Part shown: positions 8,535 through 14,475 of the stretch, in pieces
How positions within the stretch are numbered: the stretch's first letter is position 1
Layout of the letters: each line of letters starts with the position of its first letter
Translations under genes and position numbers: made by a program
The notes under the pieces: generated by a model
Seen by the model: only the letters and a program-made list of their open reading frames with translations
What the model was told of the DNA's origin: nothing
Database searches by the model: none
Source: Gyrodactylus bullatarudis
Taxonomy: Eukaryota > Platyhelminthes > Monogenea > Gyrodactylidea > Gyrodactylidae
Direction of reading: 5' to 3'
Length of the DNA stretch: 14,475 nucleotides
Assembly (NCBI GenBank): GCA_012064415.1
Contig: SSNU01000206.1
Span: 57,065 to 71,539 of the forward strand

Positions 8535-9639
8535 ACATTGCATTGAAATAAATATAGTAAAATTAAACAGATGAATTTTCAAAGTCATTAGAGAGAGATG
8601 TTACGAATTTCAACCTTTTTTTAAAACCAATGTTTTCCGTGAAATTACCGCTTTTAATTTTGAGAAAAATGATGTGTGAGATCTAAAAAAACTAAAAGTT
8701 CGTTTGTAATCCCATGTATAGTCGTGCATAGCCCATTTTCCCTAATTTTCTTTTAGGAGTATTGGAATAACAAAATTTAGCATGAATGATCCTAACATTG
8801 TTATTACTATTATCCAACGAGAGCATCCTTTAATAATTTAAAGCAAGGATGGACGACCATTTCGAAAGTATCGTGAAGCTGAAATGAAATGAAATTTATT
8901 AAACATTCATAAGTTCTGTTTTACATTCATCCTTTTCATAGTTATCATTTACAAAAATAATAATAATAATAAGTTAAAGGAAAATAGAAAAAAAAGAAGA
9001 AATATTTTTATGAAGCTATTGAGGAAACAGACACGATAACTGCAAATCATTACGCAAATAATGAGGGGCTTGGACAATTATAAAATTATGTCAAGAATTA
9101 CAGAAATGAATGAGGGGATATGAAGTCATAAAGAGGGTAGACGCCTTGGAAAAGAAAACTGATGATGAAGTTGCTCAGGGAGTCAGGCATAAGCCAGAAG
9201 AGTGCTCGGAGGTCAATGCAATGCTGTCCAACACAGGATACTCCGTTCTGACTATTGTGTAAGAAGAAGGAAAATTATTCTGAGTGCAATAAGTACGAAC
9301 TTCAGTGAACTTCTGCAAGTGAATTTGAATTTTTCGTTCAATATCGATCTCAAATATCAGTACATTACTGCTTTTTCGAATATCCATATCTTATTAGCTC
9401 ATTCCGTTTTAGAATTCAAAATATTATTTATTTCTGTGAATCCGGAGAAAAATATTGAGTTTTTTGTAAAAATAGTGAACTTTATGTCAACTAGGTTTAA
9501 ATGAAGATGAATTATGTATTTGATTAAATTATTAAAAATGCACTTAATTAAATTTTCAATATAATTATATCTTTTCCATCGTGTATTCTTATTCAAACTA
9601 AGCACTTTTCTTACCAGAATATTCTTCTGGCACGCCAGA
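8535..9639. other. AT-rich non-coding stretch
   Basis: It contains an AAT microsatellite (8952-8972) and a GAAAT-rich patch near 8882-8895. The open frames at 9175-9387 and 9202-9504 lie opposite each other, show no domain and have AT-driven composition; I do not accept them. Nothing else is recognised. Confidence 0.6.
8952..8972. repeat. AAT microsatellite
   Basis: About six AAT units in tandem. Confidence 0.85.
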
Positions 9640-9944
9640 TTGAAGCTTATGATGGAGCCGACGCTTTCCTGTAAATTCTGGTTTTGACGACTTCAATATT
9701 TTTGGCCATCTAGGAAAACATCTAGGAAATTTGGTGAATCATCATCTTCATCTTCCTCTATGAAATCGATATTTGGGTGCATTGCATTCAGATTTGAAAG
9801 AATTTCATCTAAATCGTTGCTACTAAGGACCAAAAATGTCTCATCATTAAAAAGTTCATGAAGGCGGCTCCCAGTGATTAGACTGTTCAGCTTGCAGAAT
9901 TCAAGAGAGGTAAAAAACAAGTCAGCAAGCAAGATCGACACCAT
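9640..9944 (-). pseudogene. PLE reverse transcriptase fragment, decayed
   Basis: The frame from 9944 aligns with the catalytic part of the PLE RT at 4836-7262: ILLADLFFTSLE matches the LLADIFLGWLE region; LFNDETFLVL replaces the YVDDTFILM box; LNAMHPNIDF matches MNSFHPNIVF; SPNFLDVFL matches LSFLDVKL. The catalytic Asp pair is altered (NDE instead of VDD) and the loop before it is changed. A run of acidic residues (EEDEDDD) fills the variable loop. After a frameshift near 9690 the frame continues KTRIYRKAS, like the IYKKKT region. No terminal repeat or endonuclease is attached. It belongs to a PLE family different from the one at 4587-7390. Confidence 0.75.
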
Positions 9945-11080
9945 TTTGACGATTCAAATTTGACCTCTTAGAGCTTTGATACGAATTACATCGAATCTTG
10001 TCAAATTGATCGAATACTTCGTTTTGCAATTAGGTCAAAATTTCAATTAGCCATTTGAAAATATTTTTCTGAGGTGTAGCCAAGAATTAGTCAATATTGC
10101 AACCCTCATATATATGAGAGCAGTTCATTATATTATTATTATTTATTTTTTGTCTTTGCAATGGCTCTAGATACATGATATTTCAAGCAGCTTTCAACAA
10201 ATTAGTTTTTGACTGGTAAATTTTATCTTTTTAATTCTAATGATCAGTGAAGACTTTGATATTTATGAAGAGTCAGTTGAGAAGAATAAAAAGGAAGGAA
10301 TATGAAAAATTATCAACAAAAACAATAAATATCTTCACAAGACATATTTGTGAAGATATTTATTCGGGAAGCGGTATCTCTCTTTATTAAGTCTGAATAT
10401 TTTATTTTCTTTCTTATTGTTTATTATAAATGAATTAGAAACAGGTCAAACGTTTGTTTAAAACTGCTAGAGGAAAATATTTTGTTATGAAAATCAAATT
10501 GGTGATTGAGAAATAAACATGAATAAGAAATTCAAATTTTGAACTGACTATATAGGAGTCAAAGTAGATAAGCTTAGGTGAAAATATTTTCAATTCATTT
10601 TATTATTTATGCCTGTGTTAGTCAGTTTCCCTTCTTGATATAACTTTCCAGAATATTTATTATTTTTTTAGGTGCTTGTTATTCAATGCTTTGTTGTAAG
10701 TATTTATTCTTCAATATTCTAACTTACAATTCAGAAATGCAATTTAGTGAGTACAAACTTAAAATAATTGATTAATCATAGTTTGATATGTTTATTTAAA
10801 TACAAAATGTTTACTCTTCAATATATACTTGTTCACCCTAATCGGGAACTGGTTGTTATATTAAAGAAATATTTTTTTAATTTCTTCTCTGCTAGTTCTA
10901 CAGATAGTCTTAAAACTTACAATGAGCAACAAAAAATTAACTTTATCTTCACAACCAGGTTGAATTTTTGATATGTTGATCAGTTTTTCACGCTGAATCT
11001 CATTGTGATATTACAGCTGCCATCGGCCGTAATCGATTTTTTGAGTTTTTTCTTTTAGGACCTGTAAGTATTTTCAAATA
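9945..11080. other. Non-coding stretch, no gene seen
   Basis: AT-rich with ATT repeats near 10130-10145. The only structure I see is the perfect hairpin at 10324-10364. The frame 10768-10971 has no recognisable content. Two places (10664-10702 and 11043-11070) show a pyrimidine tract plus AG followed closely by GTAAGT, listed separately as an observation. Confidence 0.5.
10324..10364. repeat. Perfect 17-bp inverted repeat (hairpin)
   Basis: AATAAATATCTTCACAA and its exact complement are separated by 7 bp (GACATAT). No T-run termination context or host gene is attached. Function unknown. Confidence 0.9.
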
Positions 11081-11190
11081 TGTATATGTTACAGTTGAAG
11101 TAATGGATTAGGGAATATCAAAATTCCCTAGTTAATCTTGATAAGCTGGGAGCTTTTAGTTAAAGTAATGAATGAATTAAATTTCCATTG
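11081..11190 (+). repeat. Outer inverted repeat, left arm
   Basis: Matches the reverse complement of 13531-13636 at about 85% by eye (GTTACAGTT..., GGGAGCTTTTAGTTAAAGTA..., ATTTCCATT). It contains its own small palindrome, GGGAATAT...ATTCCC. The two arms enclose both truncated PLE copies. Confidence 0.8.
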
Positions 11191-11260
11191 AGAGAGATGT
11201 TCAGAAACATTGGTTTTGAGCTGTGCTACAGATGCCATTAAATGTTTAAATGAAAATAAG

Positions 11261-11378
11261 AACTTTGAAATATATTACTTGAATAAAACTTGATTTTATT
11301 TTACTTCTTTGAAAAAAATACACCAATACATGCCATATAAGTACAGTTTTTAGAATTTTATAAGGGACCTTATTGGTC
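11261..11378 (+). repeat. Inverted repeat of the truncated PLE, left arm
   Basis: About 98% identical to the reverse complement of 11851-11968. Its inner edge, ATTGGTC, coincides with the codons for the YIG-region residues I-G-Q of the endonuclease. Confidence 0.92.
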
Positions 11379-11674
11379 AGACGGCCATCAGAGAGCACTT
11401 AAGAATATGTGATGCCCAAGTTTCCCCACAAAACATTGAAATTATTTACAAACCAACTCGGAGAAACGGTTACACTTTAAAAGCAGCTGAAGCCAACCTA
11501 ATCAACCAACAAAAACCCAACCTTTGCGTCCAAAAGAACTACGTAAAGCCAATGAACTTGCCGAAACCAAGAAAAAGAAACCAAATGGCCTCCCTACCCC
11601 TTCCTAGGAAAAGAAAACGAGAAGAGATGGAAACAAATCTACAAATCACTCAATTTTTACCCATAACCCAATAA
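11375..11674 (+). CDS. PLE GIY-YIG endonuclease, C-terminal fragment
   Basis: A 99-codon open frame without its own start (it can be read back to about 11363). It begins at IGQT, equivalent to YIGRT in the better preserved PLE, continues IREHLRIC and the conserved Glu in KAAEANLI, and has the diagnostic KPNLCVQKNY. Between IGQT and IREHL about seven residues are missing compared with the family pattern, so there is a small in-frame deletion at the junction. The end is rich in Lys and Arg (LPKPRKRNQ, LPRKRKREE), like a nuclear localisation or nucleic-acid binding tail absent from the other PLE here. The GIY half of the fold and the RT are gone, so it is not an active enzyme. Confidence 0.8.
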   Translation, partial: GQTAIREHLRICDAQVSPQNIEIIYKPTRRNGYTLKAAEANLINQQKPNLCVQKNYVKPMNLPKPRKRNQMASLPLPRKRKREEMETNLQITQFLPITQ

Positions 11675-11850
11675 TTAATTGTCCCCCCCATTTTTTAAAT
11701 TTTAAACAACCCTAGATACGTATGATATAATATCTAACACTAATTAAAAGCCATTGACACTAGATTATTTAAAAAAAAACAGGGAAATCTATCAAAACCA
11801 TTTTGCTCACCTGGCAGGGAGGAACCAATTGTATCATTAGTAACAAAACG

Positions 11851-11968
11851 GACCAATAAGGTCCCTTATAAAATTCTGAAAACTGTACTTATATGGCATG
11901 TATTGGTGTAATTTTTTCAAAGAAGTAAAATAAAATCAAGTTTTATTCAAGTAATATATTTCAAAGTT
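11851..11968 (-). repeat. Inverted repeat of the truncated PLE, right arm
   Basis: Partner of 11261-11378. It begins GACCAATAAGG and ends at the TTTCAAAGTT complementary to the left start; weaker similarity continues a few bases further out. Confidence 0.92.
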
Positions 11969-12450
11969 TAGATCCTCATTTTTACTATCACAAGAGAATA
12001 ACTGAACTTAGAATTGTACACTATACTATTCTTCTTATATTTGCATGAATTTTTGTTTCATAATTTTTTGCAATCACATTTGAAAATTCCTTGACAACTA
12101 CCGACTGGTAGTAGGTTCTCCATTGTTCTCAAAGATAGAAATTTTTCAGGGATATTGACTTCTTGAATATGGCTGCTGTTGAATGAGGAATTTTAGCTTG
12201 ACTTCTGACTTATAACACATTCTTCAAATTTCAAGCGTGCTAAATTAGTACCGTTTTTGAGGCCCTAATTGTCACACACGATGTATTCTAAAATGTTGTT
12301 AAGTGTACCTTGTAGAGAATTACACCTTTAAACTAAAATAGCCTATATAGAAAAAAGGATGATACTAAACCATTCGATTAAAATATCCAATCGAACACAA
12401 ATAAGACTGATTAAATTTAAATAAAAAGAATAGACTAATTAGATAATCTG
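11969..12450. other. Non-coding stretch between the two PLE copies
   Basis: AT-rich, stops in all frames. No repeat partner or gene was seen. Confidence 0.55.
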
Positions 12451-12553
12451 GAAATATGTATGAAAGAGATATATTTAAAACCATATACATATTTCTTAAA
12501 GCATCATCAGTGGCATTGCTTTAAAAAATGATAAAAGTTTTAAGATTCATCAA
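12451..12553 (-). repeat. Inverted terminal repeat of the truncated PLE, left arm
   Basis: Reverse complement of about 13157-13259 with scattered differences. Homology with the right arm stops near GAAATATGTA. Confidence 0.88.
12480..12524 (-). ncRNA. Hammerhead ribozyme, inverted copy
   Basis: CUGAUGA (12510-12504), 8 nt UGCUUUAA, GAA (12495-12493), stem III AUA/UAU with a 2-nt loop, A12484 before the cleavage site, and stem I GCCA/UGGU. UUAAAGCA (12524-12517) is perfectly complementary to the 8-nt segment. The core is complete. It points away from the coding part. Confidence 0.8.
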
Positions 12554-12555
12554 CA

Positions 12556-13031
12556 AAAATTTTCATGAGACTCAACTTCAAAGGCGATGGTTTTAGTAAT
12601 GACATTAGAAGAAGACTCAACAATCTCATTGATCAACATTACAATAATATACAATTGAAAATTGTATTTGAAACTCAGAGACTGTTTAGTTTGATTCTTA
12701 AAGATTTACTCAAACCGGAGGAGAAGAATCTAATCTATAAACTAATCTATGAATTCCAATGTGACTGTGGGGCTTCTTACATAGGTAGGACGATTAAGAA
12801 GCTATTTACAAGATCAAACGATCATCTGAACAAGGACACTGCGGTAACTAGGCATATCAAACAGGAGAAACATGCTGCTTCAGTTTACATTTTTTCCATT
12901 TTATTCAAAATTCCTGGTGACGACAGTATAGATGTATGGGTTAAAGAGAAATTCTTTATTAATCTTTACAAACCCAATCTATGTGTTCAAAAAACTATTC
13001 TTATAACCTTCAACTCCCCTGGCCTATGTGA
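12556..13031 (+). pseudogene. PLE GIY-YIG endonuclease, C-terminal part with frameshift
   Basis: Corresponds to about residue 247 onward of the RT/endonuclease frame that starts at 6041. KGDGFSNDIRRRLN, the Cys-rich FQCDCGASYIGRT, the Glu in WVKEKF and KPNLCVQK are present. A run of A near 12989-12995 has one A fewer than the related element, so the frame leaves the family sequence after CVQK and runs on to 13164. The original stop is TGA at 13029-13031. The RT is missing, so it is a dead copy. A duplicated YKLIYEF stretch near 12739 may be a short insertion. Confidence 0.85.
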
Positions 13032-13037
13032 GCTTTT

Positions 13038-13080
13038 TCACTTTTCTCTCCACTGTTGGTATTTATTAGAGAGTTTTGGT
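13038..13080 (+). ncRNA. Conserved hairpin in the PLE 3' UTR
   Basis: CTCTCC (13046-13051) faces AGAGAG (13068-13073), with the same loop and T4/T4 internal loop as at 4786-4827. One pair of the other copy is lost (C facing A). Confidence 0.45.
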
Positions 13081-13156
13081 GTTTTTTCAGCTTACATATT
13101 ACATTCTAATTTTATTCATCTTTTACTATTTCTTTCATTATTTGTAAATTATTATC

Positions 13157-13259
13157 TTGAATGAATCTTTTAACTTTTATCATTTTTAAAGCAATGCCAC
13201 TGATGATGCTTTAAGAAATACATATATGGTTATAAATATATCTCTTTCTTACATATTTC
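13157..13259 (+). repeat. Terminal repeat of the truncated PLE, right arm
   Basis: Direct with respect to the coding part, inverted with respect to 12451-12553. It continues past the repeat into the start of a second unit. Confidence 0.88.
13186..13230 (+). ncRNA. Hammerhead ribozyme, apparently intact
   Basis: CUGAUGA (13200-13206), UGCUUUAA (13207-13214), GAA (13215-13217), stem III AUA/UAU with CA loop (13218-13225), A13226 before the cleavage site, and stem I GCCA/UGGU (13196-13199 with 13227-13230, one G-U). UUAAAGCA at 13186-13193 is an eight-base perfect complement of the 8-nt segment. Cleavage after 13226 is 39 nt before the ATG at 13266. Confidence 0.85.
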
Positions 13260-13265
13260 TAAATT

Positions 13266-13340
13266 ATGAATTTAAGTGGATACTCGGGCGTTGTTGAAAA
13301 ACAACGTGAATTACTCATTCATAATTTGATAAGAAGATAA
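13266..13340 (+). pseudogene. N-terminal start of a second PLE unit
   Basis: Begins MNLSGYSGVVEKQRELLI, matching MNISGFSDVFEKLRELLI at 7262. Homology ends near 13328, and the frame stops at 13340. It shows that a second unit once followed in tandem. Confidence 0.82.
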
Positions 13341-13530
13341 GATAAATTATAAAACATTTATATAGGTGAGATAAAATCTCATAGAAACAATTGAAAAAAT
13401 ACAGGTTCCATATAAAATATTAGGAATAGTCCACATTATACAACGAATACTATGTATATTGTACATTGATAATAGATCGAATATACAAACTATGCTTGGT
13501 AAATATTATCAGGGAATTTTCAGTTAAACT

Positions 13531-13636
13531 AATGGAAATTTAATTCATTCGTTACTTTAACTAAAAGCTCCCGGTTTAATATTAACTAAGGAATTTCGAT
13601 ATTCCTTAATTCATTACTTTAACTGTAACATACATA
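13531..13636 (-). repeat. Outer inverted repeat, right arm
   Basis: Partner of 11081-11190. Its right end overlaps the first bases of the foldback element at 13625. The stretch 13341-13530 before it shows nothing recognisable. Confidence 0.8.
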
Positions 13637-14364
13637 AATAGGAGAAAAAATTTAGTTTTAAAATGTAGCGAAATAGTTATTCTAGTGTATTTAAAATGGA
13701 ATTTTATTTTGTCATTGAGTCGATCATACGATTCAAATGCAAAAATTACATATTTTTCTTATTAATTCAGGATTAAAAACTCGCACACAGATAAAATGTA
13801 TGTCATTCTATTCATCTCATTGAGTTGATTTCGAATATATAAGTTTTATTTTTGGAGCTTCCTGTCAAAAACTATGGGTTTCATTGCATTGAGTTCACCC
13901 CTTAAGAGATCTTTAATACACATGCACGGTGTAATTGTGCCAAAGTGGTTCCCCTTATTTTGTGTCGCAATTTTGACCCTGTTTGGTCAATAGATATTGA
14001 GGGGGATATTTGTGGTAGGAAAAATAGTGATGTGTTAAGGTAATTAAAATGTGTGCGCAATGCTTATTACTCCGTGCATATGTGTGAGTGGTATACTCAA
14101 TACAATGAAACCCATAGTTTTTGACAGGAAGCTCCAAAAGTAAAACTTATATATTCGAAATCAACTCAATGAGATGAATAGAATGACATACATTTTATCT
14201 GCGTGCGAGTTTTTAATCCTGAATTAATAAGGAAAAAATATATTTTTTGCATTTGAATCGTTTGATCGACTTAACGAAAAAATAAAATGCCATTTTAAAT
14301 ACACTAGAATAACTATTTCGCTACATTTTAAAATTAGATTTGTTCTCCTATATATATATGTTAC
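13625..14364. mobile_element. Foldback element with 273-bp inverted arms
   Basis: Arms 13625-13897 and 14092-14364 match with small gaps and about 90% identity by eye, ending GTAACATA...TATGTTAC. The 194-bp centre carries a small TTGACC/GGTCAA hairpin (near 13972-13991) and no ORF; the frame 13955-14137 is not credible. It is probably a non-autonomous DNA element of MITE or foldback type, and no family is assigned. Confidence 0.75.
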
Positions 14365-14365
14365 C

Positions 14366-14469
14366 GTGAGTTTGGGAAATCAGTGAGTGTTGGTAATTCA
14401 CTAGTGTATGTTGGTAATCAGTGTATCTTTAGTGAATCTAGCTAATAAGCCCTTATTACCCAAACTCAC
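14366..14469. repeat. 11-bp terminal hairpin with internal tandem motif
   Basis: GTGAGTTTGGG (14366-14376) and CCCAAACTCAC (14459-14469) are exact complements. Between them GTTGGTAAT occurs twice and AATAAGCCCTTATT is a near-perfect palindrome. It could be a tiny MITE or the edge of an element running off the window. Confidence 0.55.
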
Positions 14470-14475
14470 TGAGAA

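Larger units (their letters stand above)
11261..11968 (+). mobile_element. Truncated PLE copy between near-identical inverted repeats
   Basis: 118-bp arms (11261-11378 and 11851-11968) differ at only two positions. They enclose the last 99 codons of a PLE endonuclease and about 175 bp of 3' sequence. The young arms suggest a recent insertion. No target-site duplication is visible at the outer ends. I found no CUGANGA core in the arms, so this family lacks the hammerhead or has lost it. A DNA transposon that captured a PLE end is the alternative. Confidence 0.7.
12451..13328 (+). mobile_element. 5'-truncated PLE with inverted terminal repeat and start of a second unit
   Basis: In order: an inverted terminal repeat (12451-12553) with a minus-strand hammerhead; the endonuclease end of the reading frame; a 3' UTR very like that of the 4587-7390 element; a direct terminal repeat with a plus-strand hammerhead; and about 20 codons that match the N-terminus of the other PLE. 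The copy therefore comes from a head-to-tail tandem, and its 5' end was capped with an inverted repeat copy. Inverted and tandem terminal repeats are both known for Penelope elements. Confidence 0.88.

Noticed and set aside
9158..9180. CTGATGA on the plus strand near 9160
   Set aside because: No GAA box at the right distance and no stems, so not a hammerhead.
9202..9504. 100-residue plus-strand ORF
   Set aside because: It overlaps opposite-strand frames of similar length and has no domain or supporting context.
12565..13164. 199-residue ORF read as one protein
   Set aside because: After CVQK the frame leaves the family sequence because of a one-base loss in an A run; the hydrophobic tail is translated 3' UTR.
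13955..14137. Minus-strand ORF in the foldback centre
   Set aside because: It crosses from the spacer into the repeat arm and has no recognisable content.
14366..14469. Possible terminator hairpin
   Set aside because: The arms are about 80 bp apart and the context is animal DNA, so bacterial-type termination does not apply.

Overview
The window looks like AT-rich animal nuclear DNA, and nearly everything recognisable in it is mobile-element debris. I see no bacterial-style genes, no RNA genes of cellular type, no CRISPR and no convincing host gene. The contents (Penelope-like retroelements with hammerhead ribozymes, a degraded Ty3/gypsy integrase, many long inverted repeats, microsatellites) fit an invertebrate, perhaps an arthropod such as a copepod. 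The species is a guess; the element content is read from the sequence.

Layout. 1-450: a well-formed hammerhead ribozyme (44-93) and unclear sequence. 451-1674: broken Ty3/gypsy integrase, then a polypurine tract and a probable 3' LTR (1689-2427) with a CCAAT/TATA promoter. 3278-4012: minus-strand hammerhead with a short ORF downstream, beside a 141-bp inverted repeat. 4587-7390: a nearly complete minus-strand Penelope-like element (PLE) with 150-bp direct terminal repeats that each hold a hammerhead, one RT plus GIY-YIG reading frame broken by three stops and two frameshifts, and a flanking inverted repeat. 7500-9640: mostly empty, with another hammerhead (8486-8534) and a weak coding relic. 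9640-9944: decayed PLE reverse transcriptase fragment. 11081-13636: an outer inverted repeat enclosing two 5'-truncated PLE copies (11261-11968 and 12451-13328), each keeping the endonuclease end between its own inverted repeats. 13625-14364: a foldback element with 273-bp arms.

How the parts relate. In the PLEs a terminal repeat carries a type I hammerhead, and in four places the predicted cleavage site lies 32-39 nt upstream of an ATG. This suggests that cleavage makes the 5' end of the element RNA. Six of the seven hammerhead candidates share one layout: CUGANGA, exactly 8 nt, then GAA (GUA in the decayed copy at 4640-4684), and a strand 5' of stem I that is complementary to that 8-nt segment. 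The complementarity is kept while the sequence changes between families, which points to a helix not in the textbook hammerhead fold. This is the strongest candidate for something new here. Hammerheads in PLEs are themselves already known.
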